DNA from: Cohnella ginsengisoli
GTDB taxonomy: Bacteria; Bacillota; Bacilli; Paenibacillales; Paenibacillaceae
Direction of reading: 5' to 3'
DNA length: 64,000 nt
Assembly: GCF_029525555.1 (NCBI RefSeq)
Contig: NZ_JAPDHZ010000002.1
Coordinates: forward strand, 471,868-535,867
Part shown: piece after piece, positions 46,323-55,113 of the stretch
Position numbering within the stretch: position 1 is the stretch's first letter
Layout: each line of letters begins with the position of its first letter
Notes under the pieces: generated by a model
Told to the model about the DNA's origin: nothing
Seen by the model: only the letters and a program-made list of their open reading frames with translations
Database searches by the model: none
Made by a program: the position numbers and the translations under genes

Positions 46323-47342
46323 TCACTCGACGCCGACCGGCAGCTCCTCGAACGCTTCCTTGATCAAACGGATGGAGCGCTCGCGCTTCTCGAAATCCGC
46401 CAAAATCGTCGTAAACAGCAGCTCGCTCACGCCGTACGTATCGGCCAGCTCCAGCAGGCGCTCGCGCACCTGCTCCTTGGTGCCGCGGGTGATGTCCGCG
46501 TCGCGCACCTCCGCCGTAAACGTCTCGCCGGCCTGCCGGGCGAACTCCTCGGCCTGCTCGAGCGTGCCGACGTTAACGGTTTTGCCGCTTGCCAGCGTGA
46601 CGCGCACGTTTTTGAATTCGCCCGCCAGCTCGGCGGCTTCCTCCTCGGTATCCGAGGCGATGACCGACAAGGCGAGGATCGCCCTGGGCTGGCGGCCAGT
46701 GCCATAGTCGAAGTTCGTACGGTACGTCTCGAAAGCGCGCACGGCCGTATCCGGATCGTTGTTGATAAACAGCGCGAACGCGTACGGATACCCGCGCTTC
46801 GCCGCCAGTTCGGCGCTCGACACGCTCGTGCCGAGCAGATGGATCGCTGCCGGGGCGACCGGCAGCGGGTTCGCCTGGACGCCGGCGAGCGGATGCGCTT
46901 CTCCCGCTGGACCGCTCAAGTACTGCTCCAGCTCGCCGAGCTTGCTCTCCAGATCCGCGGACTGGCCGGCTTCGCCTTGCAGCGCGCGCGTCGAACGCGG
47001 GAGACCGCCCGGCGCGCGCCCGATGCCGAGCTCCACCCTGCCCGGGGACAGCGTCGCGAGCACGTTGAAGTTCTCGGCGACCTTGTACGGGCTGTAATGC
47101 TGCAGCATGACGCCGCCGGAACCGACGCGGATGCGCGCCGTGCGGGCGAGCAAATGGGAGATCAGCACTTCCGGCGACGAACCGGCAACCGTAGGCGAAT
47201 CGTGGTGCTCGGCGACCCAGTACCGGTCGTAGCCGAGCTCCTCGGCGAGCTGCGCCAGCCGGATCGTGCCCTGCAGCGCCTCGGCTGGCGTGCGCCCGGG
47301 GAAAACAATGCTTTGGTCCAAGATGCCAAGGGATAAGGCCAT
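46323..47342 (-). CDS. LLM flavin-dependent oxidoreductase, MsnO8/YtmO type
   Basis: 339-residue luciferase-like monooxygenase: LGILDQSIVFPGRTP, GYDRYWVAEHHDSPTVAGSSPEV, GSGGVMLQHYSPYKVAENFNVL and LGIGRAPGG. Requires reduced FMN from a partner reductase. The gene lies 21 nt downstream of the ATPase gene of the importer, as ytmO does after tcyN in Bacillus. Substrate inferred to be an S-modified cysteine. Confidence 0.9.
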   Translation of the reverse strand: MALSLGILDQSIVFPGRTPAEALQGTIRLAQLAEELGYDRYWVAEHHDSPTVAGSSPEVLISHLLARTARIRVGSGGVMLQHYSPYKVAENFNVLATLSPGRVELGIGRAPGGLPRSTRALQGEAGQSADLESKLGELEQYLSGPAGEAHPLAGVQANPLPVAPAAIHLLGTSVSSAELAAKRGYPYAFALFINNDPDTAVRAFETYRTNFDYGTGRQPRAILALSVIASDTEEEAAELAGEFKNVRVTLASGKTVNVGTLEQAEEFARQAGETFTAEVRDADITRGTKEQVRERLLELADTYGVSELLFTTILADFEKRERSIRLIKEAFEELPVGVE

Positions 47343-47362
47343 AGGTCCCAGCTCCGTTCGAA

Positions 47363-48115
47363 TTAGATGTTATAGACGGCCTCGGGCGTCATGCGGCGCA
47401 AAAACTGTCTCGTGCGCTCCTCCCGCGGCGATCGGAAAAATTCGGACGCCGCGCCTTCCTCGATGACGGCGCCGTCGTCCATGAACACGATGCGGCTCGC
47501 CACCTCCTGCGCGAACGCCATCTCGTGCGTGACGATAATCATCGTAATGCCCTCGCGGGCGATCTTGCGGATGACGGCGAGCACCTCGCCGACCAGCTCG
47601 GGATCGAGCGCCGACGTCGGCTCGTCAAACAGGATGACGTCCGGGTTGAGCGCCAGCGCCCTGGCGATGCCGACCCGCTGCTGCTGGCCGCCGGACAGCT
47701 GGCTCGGATAAGCGTCCAACTTGGCGCCGAGGCCTACCTTTTCGAGCAGCTCGACGCTCCGCTGCCTGGCCTCCTCCTTCGGCACGTTTTGCACGACGAC
47801 GAGCCCTTCCATGACGTTCTGCAGCGCCGTCTTGTGGCGGAACAGATGATATTGCTGAAACACCATGGCGGAACGTCCGCGAAGGCGATGAATTTCCTTT
47901 TTGGACGGGTGGCCGCAATCGACCGCGACGTCGCCGATTCGAATGCGCCCGCTGCCCGGACGCTCCAGATAGTTAATGCAGCGCAGCAGCGTCGTCTTGC
48001 CCGAGCCGCTCGGTCCCAGGATGGCGACGACCTCGCCCTTTTCGACCTCGAGGTCGATGCCCTTCAGCACTTCGTGACGGCCGAACGACTTGCGAATCTC
48101 CTTCAAGGCAATCAT
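47363..48115 (-). CDS. Amino-acid ABC transporter ATPase (TcyN-like)
   Basis: 250 residues. Walker A LGPSGSGKTTLL, Q loop VFQQYHLF, signature LSGGQQQRVGIARAL, Walker B VILFDEPTSALD and H loop VTHEMAFA. Polar-amino-acid uptake family (GlnQ/TcyN). Overlaps the preceding permease stop by 4 nt. Confidence 0.94.
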   Translation of the reverse strand: MIALKEIRKSFGRHEVLKGIDLEVEKGEVVAILGPSGSGKTTLLRCINYLERPGSGRIRIGDVAVDCGHPSKKEIHRLRGRSAMVFQQYHLFRHKTALQNVMEGLVVVQNVPKEEARQRSVELLEKVGLGAKLDAYPSQLSGGQQQRVGIARALALNPDVILFDEPTSALDPELVGEVLAVIRKIAREGITMIIVTHEMAFAQEVASRIVFMDDGAVIEEGAASEFFRSPREERTRQFLRRMTPEAVYNI

Positions 48116-48822
48116 GCGACCCCTCCTCTGTCATAGCGGGCGACCCGCTTCTCGAGCAGCGCCGTCAACCGTTCGATGACGATCGTAAGTCCCCAGAAGA
48201 TCAGCGCGGCCGCGATGTACGATTCGAAAAACTTCCAGTTGGTCGACGCAACGATCTGCGCCTTGGCGTTGATCTCGACGACCGACGCGGTGAAGGCGAG
48301 CGTGGAGCCGTGCAGCATCCCGATCAATGAATTGGACAGATTGGGCAGCGCGGACGCGAACGCCTGCGGGAACACGATCCGGCGAAGCGCCTGCCAGGTC
48401 GTCATGCCGACCGCGTAAGCGGCTTCGATCTGACCGCGGTTCACGGCCAGCAGGCCCGACCGTACGACTTCCGACATATATGCGCCGGCCGTAAGCGAGA
48501 ACGCGACGTACGCGAAGCCGATCATCGGGACTTGAACGGAGCTGAAGGAGAGCCCGAGCGCGCCGGACAGCGCGTCGATGGCGATCGGCAGGCCGAACAT
48601 GACCATGAGCAGGTGGGTCAGCATCGGCGTGCCGCGAATGAACGTAACATAGGCGGACGAGATCTCCCGAAGGACGGGTACCCGGTAAATGCGGGCCAGC
48701 GCGGTGACGATGCCGATGACGAAGCCGCATCCGACCGATACGGCGGTAATCTCGAGCGTCGTCGGGATCGCGGCCAGCAGCTTGATGAAGGCTTCCCAGA
48801 TGAATGCCGGATCGAGCTTCAT
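48112..48822 (-). CDS. Amino-acid ABC transporter permease (TcyM-like)
   Basis: 236 residues, five membrane segments, His/Glu/Gln permease family: RGTPMLTHLLMVMFGLP and the coupling EAAYAVGMTTWQALRRIVFPQAF. Overlaps both neighbours by 4 nt. Forms the channel with the next permease. Confidence 0.92.
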   Translation of the reverse strand: MKLDPAFIWEAFIKLLAAIPTTLEITAVSVGCGFVIGIVTALARIYRVPVLREISSAYVTFIRGTPMLTHLLMVMFGLPIAIDALSGALGLSFSSVQVPMIGFAYVAFSLTAGAYMSEVVRSGLLAVNRGQIEAAYAVGMTTWQALRRIVFPQAFASALPNLSNSLIGMLHGSTLAFTASVVEINAKAQIVASTNWKFFESYIAAALIFWGLTIVIERLTALLEKRVARYDRGGVA

Positions 48823-49601
48823 CGCAGCGCCCCCTCTTCGGTCAGATTGAGCCTGCCGTTCGCATCGCCGTCTTTGATGCGGCGGCGGCGCACCCTGGAT
48901 GTAGCGGCGCCGTCCGTCGCCTCATGGCGGAGCAGCCGCCGCTCCAGCCGGAAGAGCAGCTTTTCGAGAACGAAGCTCAGGATGAAGTACAGCAGCGCAA
49001 GCGCCAGATACGATTCGAAAAAACGCTGGGATATCGTCGGCAGCGTTTGCGCCTTGCCCGTCAGCTCCATGATGCCGAGCGAAAACGCCAGCGACGTGTC
49101 CTTCAGGTTGGCGATGACCAGATTGCCGAGCACGGGCATCGCCACGGCGATCGCCTGCGGCAGGACGACGCGGCGGAATGCCTGGAAGCCCGTCATGCCG
49201 ATCGCGTAGCCCGCCTCGACCTGACCGCGGTCCACGGCGCCTACGGCCGCGCGGATCGCCTCCGAGATGAAGGCGCCGCTATGCAGGGCGTAAGCCGTAA
49301 CGACGAAAACAAGCACAGGCGTCCGCGAGACGTCCACTTGGACCAGCTTCAGCAGTTCGGGCAGGCCGTAATAGATCAGAAAGAGCTGGATAAGCAGCGG
49401 CGTGCCCCTGAAAAAAGACACGTACACCTGGGACAGCCGCTGCAGCACGGGGATCCGGTAAAGACGGGGAAGGGCGACGAGCATGCCGACCGCCGAACCG
49501 ATCAAGAGCGAAAGAACCACGATCTTCAGCGTGATCCCCACGGAAGGCAGCAGCCGGACAAAATACTCGAATACGTAGGAGACATCAACGGATGTACCCA
49601 T
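48819..49601 (-). CDS. Amino-acid ABC transporter permease (TcyL-like)
   Basis: 260 residues, five membrane segments. RGTPLLIQLFLIYYGLPEL, VEAGYAIGMTGFQAFRRVVLPQA and a charged C-terminal tail (RRRIKDGDANGRLNLTEE). It starts 21 nt after the binding-protein stop. Confidence 0.92.
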   Translation of the reverse strand: MGTSVDVSYVFEYFVRLLPSVGITLKIVVLSLLIGSAVGMLVALPRLYRIPVLQRLSQVYVSFFRGTPLLIQLFLIYYGLPELLKLVQVDVSRTPVLVFVVTAYALHSGAFISEAIRAAVGAVDRGQVEAGYAIGMTGFQAFRRVVLPQAIAVAMPVLGNLVIANLKDTSLAFSLGIMELTGKAQTLPTISQRFFESYLALALLYFILSFVLEKLLFRLERRLLRHEATDGAATSRVRRRRIKDGDANGRLNLTEEGALR

Positions 49602-49622
49602 CGGCGTTCACCCTTTCAGAAG

Positions 49623-50538
49623 CTATTTGGAGAGGTTGGCCGTGAAGTCCTGACCCAGCCATTCTTTGCTGAGACTGCCGAGCGTGCCGTCGGCCTTGAG
49701 TTCCTTGATGGCGCCGTCGATGTCGTCGGCAAGCTGCTGCGATTCCGGTTCGTTCTTGCGGAAGACGAACAGGATATCGGCTTCGCTGAGGTCGTCCCCG
49801 ACCGTCTTCAGCTTGCTCTCGGGATCGATGAGGGAGAGCGTGAAGTCGGCGCCGATGATCGCGTCCACGCGGCCCGTCGCGACTTGGTTGACGGTATCGT
49901 TCGCCGCGCCGCTCTGATAGACGATATTGATCTTCTTGTCGTGATCCTTGTTGTAGTTCTCGAGAATTTGCGCTTCGGCGCTCGTCGCGCCCGTAAGCAC
50001 CTTCTTGCCGACGAGATCGTCGAGGGATTTGATCGTATCGTTGTCCTTGGCCACGATGATCTTGTTGCGCCAATGCGCGTACGCCTCTTTGTTGAACAGG
50101 TATTTTTGTTCGCGCTCCGGATTTTTTTTCCATTTCGTGAGCGACGAAGTCGATTTTTTTCGTTTCCAGGCTCAGCAGCAGGTTGCTGAAATCCATCGTC
50201 TTAAGCTCGAATTCATAGCCGGGCAGACGCTCGTCGATCTTCTTCACGAGCTCGACGTCGAAGCCCGTCAGCTTCCCTTTGTCGTCCAGGAACGCGACCT
50301 TCGGGAACTGCGTGCCCGTGCCGACGACGATCTTCTTGACTTCGCCGTCCGGGGCCGTACTGGCCGATGCCGATGCGGAGGCCGGTGCCGACGCAGACGC
50401 CGTTGCCTTAGCGGTTGCCGATGCGCCATTCGTTGCGGCCGCCGCGCCATTGTCGTTTTTGTTGCCGCAACCCGCGGTCACCGCTACCGTTGCCGTTAAT
50501 ACCAAGCTTGCCGCGCCCGTCAATAATCTGTTTTTCAT
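49623..50538 (-). CDS. Amino-acid ABC transporter substrate-binding lipoprotein (TcyK-like), frameshifted
   Basis: About 305 residues. Lipobox TAGC with Cys24, an Ala/Ser-rich tether (about 33-62, ASATAKATASASAP), then the SBP_bac_3 fold: KIVVGTGTQFPKVAFLDDKGKLTGFDVELVK in substance. Eight A (plus T 50122-50129) break the frame in EMEKK; with seven it continues NPEREQKYLFNKEAYAHWRNKIIVAKD to ANLSK at 49623. Start ATG 50538 after GTGGAGGATC. Binds cystine or an S-modified cysteine by analogy to Bacillus TcyJ/TcyK. Confidence 0.88.
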
Positions 50539-50625
50539 ATTGATCCTCCACCCTTTTCTCGTGTTCTTCTGCATGTCACGACGATCTCCGGATGTCGGGT
50601 CGATTCGTCCGTTAATTGATAGTTT

Positions 50626-50654
50626 ATAATTCTTACCCGTTTAGTAAGGATTAT
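50626..50654. promoter_or_regulatory. Inverted repeat upstream of the sulfur operon, probable operator
   Basis: ATAATTCTTAC (50626-50636) and GTAAGGATTAT (50644-50654) are complementary at 10 of 11 positions with a 7-nt spacer. It lies 88 nt before the binding-protein start and 72 nt past the LysR stop. Candidate site for the adjacent LysR regulator or a CymR-type repressor. Confidence 0.6.
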
Positions 50655-50725
50655 ATGTTCAATAATCTACACGCTTGCTTGAAGCGCGTCAATACGGTTT
50701 TTAATAGATAAGTTCTATATGCGAA

Positions 50726-51631
50726 TCACACTATCCGATAAGCGGGGTCCGCGCCCGACAGCGCCTGGCCCGCGATCTCCTTCAGCGAGCGCGCGAACGC
50801 CTCGTTTTCCCCTTGTCCGTTGATGAGACTGGTCATCAGGCCGATGCCCGCCGTCTCCGGGAAGCCGATCGGCACGAGCGTCCCTTCGCGCTCTTCGCGG
50901 CGGACGCTCATACCCGGCAGAAAGCAGATGCCTTCCTGTTGAAGCAGCAGACGCTTGGCGGTCTCGGCGTTGTCCGTCTGCAAGATGAGATTCGGCAGCA
51001 GCCCCTGGCTCTCGAACACCCGGTGAATGCGAAGCCAATCGAGCGCGCCGCATTCGAAAAAGAGGAGCGGCTCAAGGGACAAGTCCTCGATGCGCGGCTG
51101 CGGATTGGACGCCAGGGCATGCTCGCGATGGACGTACAGCCGGATCGGATCCTCGTACAGGACCGCGGAATTCAGGCCGGGATGATTGAATTTGCGGACG
51201 AAGCCGATGTCCAGCTCCTTGGCCAGCACGCGGGCGCCGATCTCCTCGGACGTCGCCGTCGTGAGCTTCAGCCGCAGCGCGGGGTGCCGTCTCCTGAAAG
51301 CGGGGAGGATGAGCGGCAGCAAATATTGGGCGGCGGAGACGGTACAGCCGATCCGCACCTCTTCTTTGGCGGCTTGCGTCTGCCTGACCTGCTGCTTCCC
51401 CTTGCGGTACGTATCGAGCAGCTGTTCCGCGTACGGCCTGAACAGCTTGCCTTTGTTCGTCAGCAGCACCTGCTTGCCGACGCGGTCGAACAGCTGGCAA
51501 TCGAGCTCGCGCTCGAGCGATTGGATCCGCGCCGTTACGGAAGGCTGCGACAGAAAAAGCGCTTCCGCCGCTTTGTTGAAACTGCCGTAGTGAAGGACAT
51601 GCACGAAGGCTTCGATATTTTCGATATTCAA
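50726..51631 (-). CDS. LysR-family regulator (YtlI-like) of the sulfur operon
   Basis: 301 residues: HTH IEAFVHVLHYGSFNKAAEALFLSQPSVTARIQSLE in substance, effector domain with EEVRIGCTVSAAQYLLPLILPAFRR. TTG start 51631 after AAGGAGGG. It stands upstream on the same strand as the operon; YtlI has the same relation to the ytmI operon. It is separated from it by 187 nt containing an inverted repeat. Ligand unknown (O-acetylserine-like or an S-compound). Confidence 0.9.
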   Translation of the reverse strand: MNIENIEAFVHVLHYGSFNKAAEALFLSQPSVTARIQSLERELDCQLFDRVGKQVLLTNKGKLFRPYAEQLLDTYRKGKQQVRQTQAAKEEVRIGCTVSAAQYLLPLILPAFRRRHPALRLKLTTATSEEIGARVLAKELDIGFVRKFNHPGLNSAVLYEDPIRLYVHREHALASNPQPRIEDLSLEPLLFFECGALDWLRIHRVFESQGLLPNLILQTDNAETAKRLLLQQEGICFLPGMSVRREEREGTLVPIGFPETAGIGLMTSLINGQGENEAFARSLKEIAGQALSGADPAYRIV

Positions 51632-51932
51632 TGAATTTCCCTCCTTATTAATCCGTGTTTGGAGGTAATATTAGTTTGAATTACTGCGAGTTGTCAAGCT
51701 TATTCATTCGATCAACTTTACCCGAGACTCTGGCTCTACACCAAGAAAAACGACTGCGAGAGCGATGGGTTGATGCCTGAGCAAGTAAAATGATTCGTCG
51801 TACGGGCTGCTTGTCTCCCCCCGGGATTTTTAGCCGTTTGACAACAACTGCCGCGCAAAAAGAAGAAGCGGTCCTTTTCCCGGTTAACGAGAAGGGCCGC
51901 TTCATTTATGAAGACGCATGCCGATAAAAAAA
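51632..51932. other. Intergenic region between LysR and Gfo/Idh genes
   Basis: About 300 nt: LysR promoter side near 51640-51720 (AT-rich, no clear hexamers assigned) and a terminator at 51857-51902. No gene seen. Confidence 0.4.
51857..51902 (-). terminator. Terminator of the Gfo/Idh - epimerase operon
   Basis: Minus-strand stem AAGCGG-CCCTT / AAAGG-CCGCTT followed by CTTCTTTTT; 31 nt after the stop at 51933. Confidence 0.75.
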
Positions 51933-52987
51933 TCACACGCGAATCGCCTGGACCTGCGCGACCAGGCAGAGCTCCGCCGCCTTGAAAGCATGCGCCTGCG
52001 TCATTGCCCGCTCGGTACGATGGATGCAATCCAGGATCAGCTCGCCGAAAAACGGAAAGCCGACCTTGCCCCCCACCGCTTCGTGATATTCGCCATCCCG
52101 GTTGACGAGATACACATGATCGCTTGACCGGTCGCGCGCGATATCGACGTATTTGCGCAGCTCGATGTAGCCTTCGGTGCCGAGAATCGTCGTTCGGCCG
52201 TCCCCCCCAAGTGCCGAGACCGTCCGGCGTCAGCCAGTCGACGCGGAAGTACTGCGTGGCCCCGTTGTCGCCGACGAGCGTCGCGTCGCCAAAGTCCTCC
52301 AGCTCCGGATATGCCGGATTCGCGTAATTCGACACCTTGCTGTGCAGCACCTTCGCATCCGCGCAGCCGGCGTAATAAAGAAATTGCTCGATCTGATGGC
52401 TGCCGATGTCGCACAGGATGCCGCCGTACTTTTCCTTTTGGAAAAACCATTCCGGCCTCGTAGGCGCGTTCAGCCGATGCGGACCGAGCCCGATCACTTG
52501 AAGCACCTTTCCGATCGCGCCGTCCCGCACGAGCTGTCCTGCATAGACGCCCGCTTCCGAGTGTATCCGTTCGCTGTAATAGACCATGTACTTGCGGCCG
52601 GTCTCCGCCGCCTTCTGCCGAGCGGACGCAAGCTGCGCCAGCGTGGTGAACGGCGTCTTGTCCGTAAAGTAGTCCTTGCCGGCGTCCATGACGCGCAAGC
52701 CCAGCGCGCACCGCTCGGAAGGCACCGCCGCCGCCGCGACGAGCCGGATCTCCGGATCGTCCAAAATCTCGGATTCGCTCTCCGCGATTCTCACGCCCGG
52801 GAACGCCTTCGCCAAGCCCTCGGCCTTCTGCCGGTCGCGGTCGTACACCCACTTCAGCGTCGCGCCGGCCTCCGTCAATCCGTTCGCCATGCCGTAAATA
52901 TGGCCATGTTCGAGCGACATCGCCGCGAACGCGAACTCGCCCGGCGAGACGACGGGACTCGGTTTTCCCCTTCGGCGCATAGTTCAT
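51933..52987 (-). CDS. Gfo/Idh/MocA family oxidoreductase, two frameshifts
   Basis: About 350 residues. N-terminus MNYAPKGK, then (after removing one base in the T4C4 stretch 52963-52970) PSPVVSPGEFAFAAMSLEHGHIYGM. DKTPF takes the place of the EKP motif, and GGILCDIGSHQIEQFLYYAG is the substrate-domain helix. A second break at seven G (plus C 52202-52208, should be six) joins DGLGTWG to DGRTTILGTEGYIELRKYVD, ending VAQVQAIRV. Last gene of a three-gene operon with another Gfo/Idh protein and a TIM-barrel epimerase, suggesting oxidation-isomerisation of a sugar or inositol. Confidence 0.85.
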
Positions 52988-53011
52988 GCCGTCGCTTTTT
53001 TTGCGCTTCGC

Positions 53012-54175
53012 TCACGATCCGTAGCTCCCTTCCGTACTGAAGACTGCGCCGCTCCCCGTCTTATGTCGCGATGCGGCTGCGCGCTTGTTCAGCTCCGCGA
53101 GGAACAGGTCCTCGTTAGGCGGCATATCGACCGTGCGCTCGAGCCAGCTGGACAGATGCATCGCGTTGGACAGCTCGAGGCTGCGAATGCCCTCCGCCCC
53201 GTCCGCCGTGAGCGGCGTGCCGTTCAGGATGCGTCCCGCGAAGGCGGCGATGACGCCCATATGCTGGGGATTTTCACCTTGCGTCTCAATCTCGCGCACC
53301 GTCGACGACGGCCGCTCGAAGCCGCCGACCGTCTTGTCGAAGCAGAACTCGCGCTCATTGCGGTCGAGCTTATACAGCGTAAGCTTGTCGTGCTCGCAGA
53401 CGAGCTTGCCCCACTCGAGCGTGATCTCGAGCCGGTTCGTGCCCGGGCAATCCGCCGTGCTCGTCACGAATACGCCGGTCGCGCCGTTCTCGAACTCGAG
53501 GTACGCGGTCACGTCGTCCTCGACCTCGATATCGTGCCATTTGCCGTTGTGGCAAAAAGCGCGCACGCGGCTCGGCATGCCGCATATCCACTGAAGCAGG
53601 TCCAGGTTGTGCGGACACTGGTTCAGCAGCCCCCCGCCCCCTTCGCCCGCCCAGGTCGCCCGCCAGCTTCCCGAATCGTAATAGACCTGCGTCCGGTACC
53701 AGTCCGTAATAATCCAATTGACGCGCTTGATCGCGCCGAGTTCGCCCCCGTTCACGAGCTCGTGCATTTTGCGATAGACCGGGTTTGTCCGCTGGTTGAA
53801 CATCATCGCGAACACGACGCCGCTCGATGCGGCCCGTTCGTTCATCTCCCGCACCTGCTTGGCGTATACGCCCGCCGGCTTCTCGCACAGCACGTGAAGG
53901 CCGCGGTCGAACGCCTTGATCGCGAGCGCCGGATGCTCGTAGTGCGGCGTCGCGATCAAAACCGCGTCGCAAAGCCCGCTCTCCATGAGCGCCTCCGGCG
54001 AATCGAACAGCGCGGTCCGCGCAGGCAAGTACGCTTTCGCCTGCTCGAGCCGAACCGGTTCGCGCTCGGCCACCGCCGCCAGCAACACTTCGGGAACGGC
54101 GCCCGCCGCTATATTTTTCGCATGCGAGGATCCCATGTTCCCCATGCCGATGATGCCAAGCTTCAGCTGCTTCAT
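53012..54175 (-). CDS. Gfo/Idh/MocA family oxidoreductase
   Basis: 387 residues. Rossmann motif LGIIGMGNMGSSHAKNIAAG, EKP motif HVLCEKPAGVYAKQV, active-site region GEGGGGLLNQCPHNLDLLQWICG (Lys/His/Asp triad typical of the family). NAD(P)-dependent dehydrogenase or glycoside-modifying enzyme. Starts 30 nt after the epimerase stop. Confidence 0.92.
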   Translation of the reverse strand: MKQLKLGIIGMGNMGSSHAKNIAAGAVPEVLLAAVAEREPVRLEQAKAYLPARTALFDSPEALMESGLCDAVLIATPHYEHPALAIKAFDRGLHVLCEKPAGVYAKQVREMNERAASSGVVFAMMFNQRTNPVYRKMHELVNGGELGAIKRVNWIITDWYRTQVYYDSGSWRATWAGEGGGGLLNQCPHNLDLLQWICGMPSRVRAFCHNGKWHDIEVEDDVTAYLEFENGATGVFVTSTADCPGTNRLEITLEWGKLVCEHDKLTLYKLDRNEREFCFDKTVGGFERPSSTVREIETQGENPQHMGVIAAFAGRILNGTPLTADGAEGIRSLELSNAMHLSSWLERTVDMPPNEDLFLAELNKRAAASRHKTGSGAVFSTEGSYGS

Positions 54176-54205
54176 TATGAACGCTCCTCTATTCGGTATG
54201 GACTG

Positions 54206-54964
54206 TCAGCGATATCCGAGTGCCGCGAGATTGCGATAGCTGGTCTCCAGGCAGTCGAACGGACTGCCCTCGCACGTATCCTGCTCGACCAGCAGATATT
54301 CGGTCGTGCCCGCCTTCCCGATCGCTTCGAGGATCGCGGGAAAGTTCATGTTGCCCGCCATGACGGGCGCCATGACCTGCTCCATGCCCCGGACGTCCAT
54401 GTCCTTGAGATGGACGCAATGGATGCGGTCGGCGAGCTTCGCGATCCACTCGCAGACGTCCGCGCCGGCGGCTTGTACCCAGTACGTGTCGAGCGTGATG
54501 CCCATCTCTTGCGGCGAAAAGTCTTCGATCAGCCGCTCGATCAGCCGTTTGCCTCCGATTTTCTGCCATTCGAAGTTATGGTTGTGATACATGAACAGCT
54601 TGCCGGCATCGGCGATCGCGGCCGCGGCCTTGCGGAAGTCCCGGGCGAAGTATTCGTACCATTCCGCCGTACGGTACTTTTCGGCAAGCGCGCCGAGACC
54701 GATATATTTGCAACCTAGAATATCGTGCTCCCGGATGAGCGCCTCGGTATCGTTCAAAATACGGTCAGCGCTTACATGTGTCAGCGCGATCGTCAGGCCC
54801 AGCTCGTCGCACACGCGCCTCAGCATCTCCGGAGAGATGCTGCCCATCGCCGACACCTGGATCGACGTATACCCGATTTTTGCAATCCGCTCAAGCGATC
54901 TGCGAATGTCCGTCTCCGTCTGGAGATAGGATCTGACGGTGTACAGCTGCGCGCCCAATTTCAT
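54206..54964 (-). CDS. Sugar phosphate isomerase/epimerase (xylose-isomerase-like TIM barrel)
   Basis: 252 residues: KLGAQLYTVRSYLQTE, MYHNHNFEWQ, GITLDTYWVQAAGADV and IHCVHLKDMDV with the metal-binding Glu/Asp/His set of the IolE/IolH-like family. ATG 54964 taken as start; upstream TTG 54988 precedes the GAGGAGG ribosome site and is not credible. First gene of the operon, divergent from an AraC regulator. Confidence 0.9.
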   Translation of the reverse strand: MKLGAQLYTVRSYLQTETDIRRSLERIAKIGYTSIQVSAMGSISPEMLRRVCDELGLTIALTHVSADRILNDTEALIREHDILGCKYIGLGALAEKYRTAEWYEYFARDFRKAAAAIADAGKLFMYHNHNFEWQKIGGKRLIERLIEDFSPQEMGITLDTYWVQAAGADVCEWIAKLADRIHCVHLKDMDVRGMEQVMAPVMAGNMNFPAILEAIGKAGTTEYLLVEQDTCEGSPFDCLETSYRNLAALGYR

Positions 54965-55113
54965 CGGTTTAGACTTCCTCCTCGTCAATCGTGCCGGATT
55001 TGTGATACCTTTAAGTATAGTGATCCGCTAGCCCGTATCCATTGTGAAAAGCACGACTGACATTGCGAATATAGCGGTATTGGAATCGCGTTCAACAAGG
55101 ACGGGGTGAAATC

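Noticed and set aside
41462..50538. Biosynthetic gene cluster for a natural product
   Set aside because: Despite monooxygenases and an acetyltransferase there is no core synthetase; importer plus deacylase fits catabolism.
51681..51905. 74-residue minus-strand ORF
   Set aside because: It begins inside the terminator at 51857-51902 and shows no conserved features.
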